This document shows, one piece after another, positions 6,792 through 13,451 of a DNA stretch of 13,672 nucleotides. Under the pieces are notes generated by a model, which made no database searches, was not told the origin of the DNA, and saw only the letters and a program-made list of their open reading frames with translations. The position numbers and the translations under genes were made by a program. Source of the stretch: CAYLVJ01 sp964615425 (GTDB lineage: Bacteria; Patescibacteriota; Minisyncoccia; Minisyncoccales; CAYTKG01); NCBI GenBank assembly GCA_964615425.1, contig CAZTOB010000013.1, forward strand, positions 1 through 13,672. The letters are read 5' to 3'. The stretch's first letter is position 1; every line of letters begins with the position of its first letter.

Positions 6792-7087
6792 TCTTTTATT
6801 TTCCCCACCTGATAAAATATTTTTTCTATTTTTACTCCTTTTTCTTTTGATTCGATTTTCTTTTTTATCTCGTCTTCCAAAAGACGGAGTTCTTGAGACA
6901 AGACGGGGTTTAGAACTTTTACTTTTAAAACCTTCCCTTTAAAAGAAAAAGCCCGGACCTTTTTGGGTCCGAATTTTTTTTCCATTAAATCGTTCCAAGC
7001 GGAAAGAACTTCTTCTTCTCTTATCTCTTGAGAAAACCTGTAGTGTTTAACTCTTTCTTTTAAAGCTTTTCCCAGGTGTTCAAACAT
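6779..7087 (-). CDS. DciA-like DUF721 protein (putative helicase loader)
   Basis: The 102 residues match the DUF721/DciA pattern: VLSAWNDLMEKKFG (27-40), a central strand pair with GKVLKVKVLN (51-60), then VLSQELRLLEDEIKKKIE and the end VKIEKIFYQVGKI. DciA loads the replicative helicase DnaB in bacteria lacking DnaC/DnaI, and it also sits near dnaN in Actinobacteria. An upstream in-frame start (7201) would run 112 bp into the preceding PBP gene. I prefer the ATG at 7087 because it lies 2 bp after the PBP stop and has one of the few Shine-Dalgarno-like sequences in the window, GGGAG ending 7 nt upstream. The 3' end overlaps that of dnaN by 13 bp, antiparallel. The family is fairly sure; the helicase-loading role is inferred. 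Confidence 0.8.
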   Translation of the reverse strand: MFEHLGKALKERVKHYRFSQEIREEEVLSAWNDLMEKKFGPKKVRAFSFKGKVLKVKVLNPVLSQELRLLEDEIKKKIESKEKGVKIEKIFYQVGKIKDQAG

Positions 7088-7089
7088 AG

Positions 7090-8964
7090 TTATTCTCCCA
7101 ATATTTTTATCGCTTCCGTCATGAAATCGTTCCAGATGGGGCCGGCCAAAGTGACACCGGGTTTGTTGTAGGTGGAAGAGCTGTCGTTGTTCCCGGCCCA
7201 AACACCGGCTGTGATTTGGCTGTTGTAGCCAACAATCCAGGCATCTTGGTAGTGCTGCGTGGTTCCTGTTTTGGCGGCTACGTCGTCGTTGACGTAAAGT
7301 GCGGAGTTGGGTCCGAACATGGGGCTTCTTGCCTGGTTGTCGGAAAGAATACTGCTTACCATCTGGGCGGAGCGGGTGCTTAACACTCTTTTCGGGTCTT
7401 CATTTGCGCTTTCAATGGTTTCCCCCCTTTTGTTTTTAATACTAGAGATTACGTGGGGTTTGTTTCGCAGCCCCCGATTGGCGAAGACGCTGTAGGCGCT
7501 GGTCAAGTCAAGGAGGGTAACCTCTCCTCCGCCCAAAACTATGGAAGGTCCGTAATAAGAAGGATCTTTTAAGGTTGAAATCCCCATTTCCTTTATTTTT
7601 TCTATTCCGTTTTCAAGACCGGCTAGATACATAAGGACTTTTACAGAAGGAACGTTTAGGGATTGGGCCAAGGCCTGACGCAGGGTGACCGGTCCCCTGA
7701 AAAGGCCGTCGTAGTTTTTCGGGGCGTAGGTTTCCCCTCCCCAGATTCCAAAATTGGTGGGCTCGTCAACCACTACGTACTGATCGCTGTAGCCCCTTTC
7801 GAAAGCTTCTGCATAAACCAGCGGTTTTATGGCTGATCCGGGCTGTCTTTCACCGAGGACGGCCACGTTGAATTCCGGGTTGTAAAGGCAGTCTTTTCCC
7901 GGAGTGCATCCTTCCGGGTATTCTTCTGCGAAGTAGTCCTTGCTTCCCACAAGGGCGAGAACCTCGCCGGTCTGAGGATCTATGGCTACCAAAGCTTCGT
8001 TGTAGCAGCGCATACTTTCGTTTCTTTCAGCCCACTTGTCTATTGCTTCTTCCGCTTTTTCTTGAAGGCGCATATCTAAAGTCGTATGAACTATGAGGCC
8101 TTCTTCTTTTAAGTTTTCCTCCCCATATTTTCTAATGAGTTGTTTTTGAACCTCGAGAACAAAATGGGGCGCTTCCATGGGAATAGATTCTTTTTTAAAT
8201 TCTAACTCTTGTTTTTTAGCTTCATCCGCTTCTTCCCGGGTTATCATTTCCTCTTCCACCATGAGATCTATTATTCGATTCTTTCTTTCTAAAAGAATAT
8301 GTTTGTTTTCCCTGTAGGGTGAGAGTCTTTCGGGAGCCTGAATCAGTCCGGCTAAAGCGGCTGATTCGGCGATGGTCAGATCTTGAGCTCTTTTGGAAAA
8401 GTAGGTCTGGCTGGCTGCTTCTATGCCGTATGCGTTGGCTCCGAAGGGAACCTGGTTTAAATACCACTCCAAAATTTCTTCTTTGGAGTATTTGGCGTCT
8501 AGCTCGAGACTCAGTATTATCTCTCTTACTTTTCTTCCGATTGTTTTCTGGGGAGTAAGAAAGGTGGAGCGGATAAGCTGCTGGGAGATGGTTGAACCTC
8601 CTTGGGCGAGACTTCCTTTTTTAAGGTCCGCTATCAAGGCTCTCATGATACCCTTGATGTCTATTCCGAAGTGGTTGTAAAACCTTCTGTCTTCGGCTAC
8701 TACAACCGCCTGTTTGATGTGGGGGGACATCTCGTCTAAGGTGACGATTTCTCTTTTTTCTTCGCCGAAAATGGTGCGGAGAAGAACCTCTCCGCTGCGG
8801 TCGTAAATTTTGGTCGGCTCGCTAATTTGTCTTTCGGTGAATTTTTCCGGCTGGGGAAGATCCTTGCTGTAGTAAAGAAGCAGGCTGAAAAAAATTATTC
8901 CCCCGGCAAGGAAAGAAAAAGCCCCCGCTTTTATTAAAAACTTTATTATTTTTTTCCAATTCAT
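7090..8964 (-). CDS. Class A penicillin-binding protein (PBP1A-like transglycosylase/transpeptidase)
   Basis: This 624-residue bifunctional peptidoglycan synthase has a membrane anchor at about 13-31. The GT51 transglycosylase domain contains the catalytic E91 in AEDRRFYNHFGID (90-102) and GGSTISQQL (122-130). The transpeptidase domain contains all three penicillin-binding motifs: S377-x2-K380 in RQPGSAIKP, S435-L-N437, and K565-T-G567 in AAKTGTTQHYQDAW. A Cys pair (C353, C359) sits in a loop shortly before the SxxK motif and could form a disulfide outside the cell. The protein ends soon after the transpeptidase domain, without a long C-terminal tail. The DciA-like gene follows 2 bp after its stop. 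It is divergent from yebC, and a -10-like element ends only 6 nt before its ATG. Confidence 0.96.
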   Translation of the reverse strand: MNWKKIIKFLIKAGAFSFLAGGIIFFSLLLYYSKDLPQPEKFTERQISEPTKIYDRSGEVLLRTIFGEEKREIVTLDEMSPHIKQAVVVAEDRRFYNHFGIDIKGIMRALIADLKKGSLAQGGSTISQQLIRSTFLTPQKTIGRKVREIILSLELDAKYSKEEILEWYLNQVPFGANAYGIEAASQTYFSKRAQDLTIAESAALAGLIQAPERLSPYRENKHILLERKNRIIDLMVEEEMITREEADEAKKQELEFKKESIPMEAPHFVLEVQKQLIRKYGEENLKEEGLIVHTTLDMRLQEKAEEAIDKWAERNESMRCYNEALVAIDPQTGEVLALVGSKDYFAEEYPEGCTPGKDCLYNPEFNVAVLGERQPGSAIKPLVYAEAFERGYSDQYVVVDEPTNFGIWGGETYAPKNYDGLFRGPVTLRQALAQSLNVPSVKVLMYLAGLENGIEKIKEMGISTLKDPSYYGPSIVLGGGEVTLLDLTSAYSVFANRGLRNKPHVISSIKNKRGETIESANEDPKRVLSTRSAQMVSSILSDNQARSPMFGPNSALYVNDDVAAKTGTTQHYQDAWIVGYNSQITAGVWAGNNDSSSTYNKPGVTLAGPIWNDFMTEAIKILGE

Positions 8965-8970
8965 ACTTTT

Positions 8971-8976
8971 ATTATC
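8971..8976 (-). promoter_or_regulatory. Possible -10 element of the PBP gene
   Basis: On the minus strand GATAAT (one mismatch to TATAAT) ends 6 nt before the ATG, so the start of transcription would fall at or next to the A of the ATG. No clear -35 is seen at the right distance and there is no Shine-Dalgarno. Confidence 0.35.
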
Positions 8977-8995
8977 CTATCCTACATTTTTCATC

Positions 8996-9024
8996 TTGAA
9001 AACCCCTTCTTCTTCTGATAAATT
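8996..9024 (+). promoter_or_regulatory. Promoter of yebC
   Basis: TTGAAA (8996-9001), 17 bp, then TAAATT (9019-9024) preceded by TGA, an extended -10. The yebC ATG begins 11 nt after the -10, so the expected leader is only about 5 nt. Confidence 0.55.
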
Positions 9025-9035
9025 AAAAAATAAGT

Positions 9036-9779
9036 ATGTCAGGACATTCACATTGGCAAAACATAAAACATAAGAAACAGGCTCAAGACAAGCAAAAGAG
9101 CAAACTCTTTTCCAAATTCTCTCGTCTTATCAGTGTTGCCGCTCGTGAAGGAGGGGGTGATCCGGAGCACAACTTCGAGCTTCGAGACGCGATCGAGAGG
9201 GCTAAGGATGTAGATATGCCGGGAGAGACGATAGAAAGGGCCGTAAAGAGGGGTACGGGGGAGTTGGAGGGTGTAGAGTATAAGGATATGACCTTGGAGG
9301 CTTACGGGCCCGGTGGAACAGCCATTATCGTTGACGCCATAACCGACAATAGAAACAGAACCATTTCCGAGATGAAGCAGCTTTTAAGAGAAAACCACGC
9401 CAAAATGGCTGAGCCGGGGAGTGTAAAGTATCTCTTTGAAAGAAAAGGGGTTGTAACGGTGGACAAATCCAGGCAGAGGGAGCCTTTTTGCGACAAGGAA
9501 AACCTTGAACTGGCATCGATTGAAGCGGGAGCGGAAGATGTCGAGTGGAGTAATGACTTTTTAGATATTTATATTCCGGTTGATGAACTTTCAAACGTTA
9601 AAGGCGAGCTTGAAAAAAGAGGTGTTAAGATAGAGTCCGCTTCGCCCGGCTGGAAGGCTAAAAACGAGATTGAAGTAAGTGAAAAAGAAAAGGAAAAGCT
9701 GGAAAAACTTTTCCAAGTTTTAAGTGAAAATGACGACACACAGGAAGTCTATTCCAACCTTTCCTCTTTTAGCTCTTGA
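9036..9779 (+). CDS. yebC: YebC/PmpR family protein
   Basis: The 247-residue protein begins MSGHSHWQNIKHKKQAQDKQ, the family's diagnostic N terminus (usually AGHSKWANIKHRK). It continues with FSKFSRLISVAAREGGGDPE and with YGPGGTAIIVDAITDNRNRT, both core signatures. YebC proteins were first described as transcription regulators; later work assigns members to relief of ribosome stalling, including at proline stretches. yebC very often precedes ruvC; here the two genes are still neighbours but face each other, with a small acidic ORF and a terminator between them. No Shine-Dalgarno is present and the predicted leader is nearly absent. The stop codon TGA lies inside the -35 element of the next promoter. 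Confidence 0.96.
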   Translation: MSGHSHWQNIKHKKQAQDKQKSKLFSKFSRLISVAAREGGGDPEHNFELRDAIERAKDVDMPGETIERAVKRGTGELEGVEYKDMTLEAYGPGGTAIIVDAITDNRNRTISEMKQLLRENHAKMAEPGSVKYLFERKGVVTVDKSRQREPFCDKENLELASIEAGAEDVEWSNDFLDIYIPVDELSNVKGELEKRGVKIESASPGWKAKNEIEVSEKEKEKLEKLFQVLSENDDTQEVYSNLSSFSS

Positions 9780-9803
9780 CAAAGGTCTTTAAGTGGATAT
9801 AAT
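9776..9803 (+). promoter_or_regulatory. Consensus sigma-70-type promoter of the acidic small ORF
   Basis: TTGACA at 9776-9781 and TATAAT at 9798-9803 both match the consensus exactly and are 16 bp apart. The -35 overlaps the yebC stop codon. The predicted start is near 9810, giving a leader of about 35 nt. Within it GGCCC (9825-9829) can pair with GGGTC (9833-9837) just before TTTT, a weak hairpin that might attenuate or simply structure the leader. Confidence 0.8.
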
Positions 9804-9844
9804 GGGGCCAATTAAAAAGTAACCGGCCCTTTGGGTCTTTTAAC

Positions 9845-9961
9845 ATGGTCTTTGAGTTAATCGAAGAACCTTGGGAAAATTCTTACCCCGAAGACGATGA
9901 GGAGTGGGAAGAAGACGACGACTGGGAGGAAGACGATGATGATGATGACGACTGGGAGTAA
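9845..9961 (+). CDS. Small extremely acidic Trp-containing protein (38 aa), unrecognised
   Basis: An ATG at 9845 opens a 38-codon frame ending in TAA. The peptide starts MVFELIEEPWENSYPEDDEE, has W10, W21, W27 and W37 spaced along acidic runs (EEDDD, then EE followed by seven D), and ends WE. It contains no Lys or Arg, so it is strongly negative at neutral pH. Asp codons mix GAC and GAT and Glu codons mix GAA and GAG, unlike a simple triplet expansion. The frame sits alone between a perfect promoter and a strong terminator, which suggests a dedicated abundant transcript. There is no Shine-Dalgarno. I do not recognise the protein. It could be a mimic of nucleic acid that binds a basic partner, or the transcript could act as RNA; both are guesses. 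Confidence 0.6.
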   Translation: MVFELIEEPWENSYPEDDEEWEEDDDWEEDDDDDDDWE

Positions 9962-9977
9962 GCAAACGGGAGCAAGT

Positions 9978-10010
9978 AAAAAACCCGCCGATCGTCAGGC
10001 GGGTTTTTTT
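9978..10010. terminator. Bidirectional intrinsic terminator
   Basis: CCCGCC (9984-9989) pairs with GGCGGG (9998-10003) around an 8-nt loop, with six A on the left (9978-9983) and seven T on the right (10004-10010). It ends the acidic small ORF transcript on the plus strand and the ruvB-tyrS-ruvC operon on the minus strand; the stem begins 6 nt after the ruvC stop. Confidence 0.9.
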
Positions 10011-10500
10011 ATTTTTGATTTCTTTTTGTTTTTGTTGATCTGAAACAGGTGATAGCCACCCCCAATCCGTCTGCAGCGTCATTCGGTTTGGGTCTTTTTT
10101 CCATTTTTAAAAGTTCTTTTATCATCTTTTGAACCTGCATCTTTTTAGCCCTCCCGTAGCCCGCAACAGTCGTCTTAATCTGAAGAGGCGTGTATTCGTA
10201 AACGGGTATTTTCTTTCTCGCTCCGGTTAGAAGGATTACTCCTTTGGCTTGGGCGACCCCGATGGCTGTCTTCCTGTTTTTAAAGAAATATAGTTTTTCG
10301 ACTGCTAAAGCGTCGGGTTCATACCTTCTCAGAAGAGAATTCATTTCATTGAAAATGATCCGGAAGCGCTGTGCATCTTCTAGACTTGAGCTGGTTTTTA
10401 TTACTCCGCAGTCGATATATTTTAACTCTTGTCTTTTATCTCTTTCAACCACCCCCCATCCCACGGCGGCCTTGCCGGGGTCTATGCCTAAAATTTTCAT
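10009..10500 (-). CDS. ruvC: Holliday junction resolvase RuvC
   Basis: This 163-residue RNase H-fold endonuclease cuts Holliday junctions together with RuvAB. The four acidic catalytic residues are all visible: D7 in MKILGIDPGKAAVGWG, E68 in ALAVEKLYFFKN, and D141 and D144 in PNDAADGLGVAI. Other family features are AIGVAQAKGVIL (79-90) and the DNA-contacting YTPLQIKTTVAGYGRAKKMQ (103-122). The length is normal. The ATG overlaps the tyrS stop as ATGA, so translation is probably coupled. It is the last gene of the ruvB, lamin-tail, tyrS, ruvC operon. No ruvA is in the window. Confidence 0.97.
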   Translation of the reverse strand: MKILGIDPGKAAVGWGVVERDKRQELKYIDCGVIKTSSSLEDAQRFRIIFNEMNSLLRRYEPDALAVEKLYFFKNRKTAIGVAQAKGVILLTGARKKIPVYEYTPLQIKTTVAGYGRAKKMQVQKMIKELLKMEKRPKPNDAADGLGVAITCFRSTKTKRNQK

Positions 10501-11696
10501 GAGCTTTTCTTTTTAATTTCTCTAAAATTTCTCTTGCCTACCTGGACCACCATGCCGTCTTCTATTTTTACTTCCTTTTTCCATTTTTTTACTCTTTTTC
10601 CATCTATTTTCACTCCGCCCTGTTTTATTAATCTTTTCGCCTCGGTTTTTGAGTCGGCCAGGCTTAAGTTGGTTAAAAGGTCGAGGATGAAAACCTTTTC
10701 TTCTTTTACTTCCTCTTTTTTTATGTTTTTCGGTTTTTTATTTTTTTGAAAAACCCTTTCGAATTCCTTTTCTGCTTTTTCTGCTTTCTTTTTTCCTTTA
10801 ACAAGAGCTGTTATCTCCCGAGCCAGATCCTTTTTGGCTTTCATGGGATTTTCAAACTCTCTTTTTATTTCTCCCCGCTTTTTCAAAGTTAAAAGCTCGA
10901 AAGCGAGAGGGATCACTTCGTCGGGAAAGTTCATAATCCTTCCGTACATTTTGTCAGCCGGCAGGTCTAAAAAGACGGCGTTGCCGGTTGTCTTGCCCAC
11001 CTTTTTACCTTTTTTGTCTACGAGAAGCTTTGTGGTTAAAACGAACTTTTCTTTTCCCCTTTCTTTTTTTAAAAGGTCTCGTCCGCAGAGCATGTTGAAG
11101 GTCTGGTCCGTCCCTCCCACTTCCAGGTCGACGTTCATTTCAACGGAATCCAAGGCCTGGGCTACGGGATAAAGGAACTCATGCAGGTAAATGGGTTTTT
11201 CCTTTTTTATTCTTTCTTGAAAGAAGTCTCTTTGGATCATCTGCTGGACGGTGAAGTTGGAGGTGGTTTCCAAAAGGTCCTTGAAAGTTTTTTCATCAAG
11301 CCATTGGCTGTTGAACTTCAGCTTGGCCGGGTTGGGTCCGGAAAAGGGAAGTATGTTTTTGATCTGACCTTTCCATTTTTGGCAGTTTTTCAAAACATCT
11401 TTTCTTGTCAACTTTTGTCTCGCCTCTTTCTTGTCGGTCGGGTCGCCTATCATACCGGTGAAGTCTCCTACAAGGAAAATCACTTCGTGGCCTAATTTTT
11501 GAAATTGGGAAAGTTTTATCACTCCGGCGAAATGCCCGATGTGAAGACTGGGAGCGGTCGGGTCGAACCCCTGGTAAATTCTCAGTCTTTCTCCCGAAAG
11601 AAGTTTCTTTTTAAGTTTCTTTTTGGAGGGATAAATTTTTTCCACCCCTTTTTCAAGTACCTCCTCTATTTCTCTTTTTTTTGTTTTAACTTTCAT
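10497..11696 (-). CDS. tyrS: Tyrosyl-tRNA synthetase
   Basis: The 399-residue class I synthetase charges tRNA-Tyr. It has the HIGH motif as HIGH at 52-55 in YQGFDPTAPSLHIGHFAG, tyrosine-pocket residues Y176, Q180 and D183 in YPVAQALDSVEM, and GGTDQTFNMLCGRDL at 194-208. The KMSKS loop appears as KVGKT at 232-236, followed by TGNAVFLD. A lysine-rich linker (about 300-333) leads to a C-terminal S4 RNA-binding domain (about 335-390, SKTEAKRLIKQGGVKIDGKRV). The start overlaps the end of the lamin-tail gene by 11 bp and the stop overlaps ruvC by 4 bp. No Shine-Dalgarno is seen before the ATG. Confidence 0.97.
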   Translation of the reverse strand: MKVKTKKREIEEVLEKGVEKIYPSKKKLKKKLLSGERLRIYQGFDPTAPSLHIGHFAGVIKLSQFQKLGHEVIFLVGDFTGMIGDPTDKKEARQKLTRKDVLKNCQKWKGQIKNILPFSGPNPAKLKFNSQWLDEKTFKDLLETTSNFTVQQMIQRDFFQERIKKEKPIYLHEFLYPVAQALDSVEMNVDLEVGGTDQTFNMLCGRDLLKKERGKEKFVLTTKLLVDKKGKKVGKTTGNAVFLDLPADKMYGRIMNFPDEVIPLAFELLTLKKRGEIKREFENPMKAKKDLAREITALVKGKKKAEKAEKEFERVFQKNKKPKNIKKEEVKEEKVFILDLLTNLSLADSKTEAKRLIKQGGVKIDGKRVKKWKKEVKIEDGMVVQVGKRNFREIKKKSS

Positions 11697-12348
11697 TTTT
11701 TAATGAGTCTTTAATTAGAAATATGAAGCTGGTTAAATTTAAAGATGTGATAAGGCCGGCGGTAAAAGTAGAAAAAAATCTCTTGTCGGCTTTTTTAACG
11801 TAATTTTTATCGCTTACAATCAGGTTTTCCTCAGGAGGAAGAAGCTCTACCTTCGGGCTATTTTTTCTGCCTGGGGATCCGCCCGGCTTTTCACTTTCCT
11901 GCCAGCTTAGGTCTTCTTTTCTCTCCATGGTTTCTTTTGTTTCATTTACGCCCGCCGGCCATCCTTCTTCTGCGTTTATCTCGTCAACCGTTTCTCCATT
12001 TTCGTTTAGAAGAACGAGTCTTTCTCCTGTGTTTTTTAGTCCTCCGGTATAGGTTATATCAGCTTTTATTTCCGGCAAGGTATCCTCGTCTGTTCTTTCT
12101 AAAATTAAAAATTCTTGGGGAGAAATGATGCCTTTCAACTTTATTTCAGGTGTTCCTTCTTCGCTTTTAAGCTTCCAGCCTTCAAGGTTTACAATTTCCT
12201 CTGAGGTGTTTTTAAGTTCGATCCATTCGTCATACGGCGAGGCGGCGGTTCCCATCCAGGCCACTTCGCTTATTATCACCGTTTTTTCTTTTCCTTGAAT
12301 GAGGACGGGGAGAAAAAGTAAAAGGCATATTATTTTCAAAAACTTCAC
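11686..12348 (-). CDS. Membrane-anchored lamin-tail-domain (LTD) protein
   Basis: The 220 residues have a signal peptide (1-19, MKFLKIICLLLFLPVLIQG), a lamin-tail Ig-like domain at about 24-130 with the typical VIISEVAWMGTAASPYDEWIELKN and LEGWKL, a Pro/Gly linker with PGGSPGRKNSP (155-165), and a hydrophobic C-terminal segment (about 191-212) ending in a short charged tail. The protein is therefore probably exported and held at the membrane. LTD proteins are frequent in CPR genomes and are thought to bind surfaces or extracellular macromolecules; the role here is unknown. The start codon is GTG, overlapping the ruvB stop as GTGA, which argues for translational coupling. It is an unexpected neighbour in a recombination and tRNA-charging operon. 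Confidence 0.85.
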   Translation of the reverse strand: MKFLKIICLLLFLPVLIQGKEKTVIISEVAWMGTAASPYDEWIELKNTSEEIVNLEGWKLKSEEGTPEIKLKGIISPQEFLILERTDEDTLPEIKADITYTGGLKNTGERLVLLNENGETVDEINAEEGWPAGVNETKETMERKEDLSWQESEKPGGSPGRKNSPKVELLPPEENLIVSDKNYVKKADKRFFSTFTAGLITSLNLTSFIFLIKDSLKNES

Positions 12349-13379
12349 TGGTCGATAAGGTTTTTTTGCTCCGGCTTCCTTTTTATTTCCAGGTGCTGGT
12401 AGGCCAGTTTGGTGGCCACCCTTCCCTGGGAGGTTCTATGAAGCAGCCCCAGTCTTAAAAGGTAGGGTTCATATATTTCTTCGATGGCCGCTTTTTCTTC
12501 GGCCGAGGCGGCGGAGATGGATTTAAGACCTACCGGCCCTCCGTCAAATTTTTTGATTATTGTTTTTAAAACTCTTCTGTCTCCGCGTCCCAGCCCCTTT
12601 TCGTCGATATCCAAAAAGTCAAGAGCTTTTTCCACCACCTGGGGGGTGATCTTCCCGTCTGCTTCCACCTGAGCCCAGTCGCGGACCCTTTTTAAAAGGC
12701 GGTTGGCTACCCTGGGGGTGAAACGTGCTCTTTCGGCTATTTTTCGGGCTGAGCGTTTGTCTATGGAAACATTTAAGATATTGGCGCTTCTTTTTAAAAT
12801 CCGGGCTATCTCTTTTTCCCGGTAAAAATCAAGCTGAAAGACGGCTCCGAACCGGTTTCTCATCGGAGTGGATAAAAGCGCAACTTTGGTTGTGGCTCCG
12901 ATAAGGGTGAAGCGGGGCAGGGAAAGCTCCATGGTTTTGGCCATGGGGCCCTGGCCTAAGATGAGGTGGAGCTCGTAGTCTTCCATGGCCGGGTACAAAA
13001 ACTCTTCGATCAATCTCGGCAGGCGGTGCATTTCGTCTATGAAAAGCACTTCTCCCTCCTGCAAGTTGGAAAGGATAGCTGCCAGGTCCCCCACCCTTTT
13101 AACGGCGGTGCCGGAGGTGACCCTGATCTTATTTTCCAACTGGTTGGCTACTATGTGGGCCAGGGTTGTTTTTCCGAGCCCTGAGTTTCCGTAAAAAAGA
13201 AGATGTTCCGGGCAGGGTTCTCCTCTTCTTTGGCTGGCTTCTATCATGATTTTCAAGTTTTCCTTGATTCTTTTTTGACCGATAAAGCCTTCCCAGCTTT
13301 TGGGACGAAGAGTAAGGTCTAAAACCTTGTCTTCTTCCAGGGATTTAGGAGTCGTTATTTTTTCTTTTTCTTTTTTCAT
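12345..13379 (-). CDS. ruvB: Holliday junction branch-migration ATPase RuvB
   Basis: The 344-residue AAA+ motor drives RuvAB branch migration. It begins with a Lys/Glu-rich tail, then LRPKSWEGFIGQ (24-35), Walker A GNSGLGKT at 64-71 (the usual GPPGLGKT), Walker B VLFIDE at 111-116 with MHRL after it, sensor I GATT at 161-164, and the arginine-finger segment MRNRFG at 173-178. The C-terminal winged helix carries YEPYLLRLGLLHRTSQGRVA at 303-322. It is the first gene of the minus-strand operon, and its TGA overlaps the GTG of the lamin-tail gene. A GATACT sequence at 13409-13414 on the minus strand could be its -10, giving a leader of about 25 nt. The upstream region is shared with the divergent RNA promoter. 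Confidence 0.97.
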   Translation of the reverse strand: MKKEKEKITTPKSLEEDKVLDLTLRPKSWEGFIGQKRIKENLKIMIEASQRRGEPCPEHLLFYGNSGLGKTTLAHIVANQLENKIRVTSGTAVKRVGDLAAILSNLQEGEVLFIDEMHRLPRLIEEFLYPAMEDYELHLILGQGPMAKTMELSLPRFTLIGATTKVALLSTPMRNRFGAVFQLDFYREKEIARILKRSANILNVSIDKRSARKIAERARFTPRVANRLLKRVRDWAQVEADGKITPQVVEKALDFLDIDEKGLGRGDRRVLKTIIKKFDGGPVGLKSISAASAEEKAAIEEIYEPYLLRLGLLHRTSQGRVATKLAYQHLEIKRKPEQKNLIDQ

Positions 13380-13416
13380 TTTGAGTTGTTTCTTGAGGGG
13401 AAAGGTCTAGTATCCC

Positions 13417-13445
13417 TTGACAAACCTAATTTCGTAATTTATAAT
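13417..13445 (+). promoter_or_regulatory. Consensus sigma-70-type promoter of the structured RNA
   Basis: TTGACA at 13417-13422 and TATAAT at 13440-13445 match the consensus exactly with the optimal 17-bp spacing. The predicted start near 13452 coincides with the first bases of the long helix described below. It is one of two perfect promoters in the window; the other drives the acidic small ORF. Confidence 0.85.
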
Positions 13446-13451
13446 AACAGT

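Noticed and set aside
7088..7201. N-terminal extension of the DciA-like protein starting at 7201.
   Set aside because: It lies wholly within the PBP gene in another frame, its residues do not resemble DUF721, and the ATG at 7087 has a ribosome-binding sequence and normal 2-bp spacing.
9940..9950. GAT/GAC run in the acidic ORF as a simple triplet microsatellite.
   Set aside because: Codons alternate GAC and GAT and are interrupted by TGG and GAG/GAA at intervals, so it is not a pure repeat, although slippage in its history cannot be excluded.
9840..10082. Minus-strand frame of 80 codons with a His-rich stretch.
   Set aside because: It is the antisense shadow of the acidic ORF (GAT/GTC codons read as ATC/GAC-type repeats) plus the end of ruvC, and crosses a strong terminator.
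10534..11714. Several plus-strand frames opposite tyrS.
   Set aside because: Their Phe/Ser-rich content comes from Lys/Glu-rich tyrS codons read on the other strand; tyrS is unambiguous.
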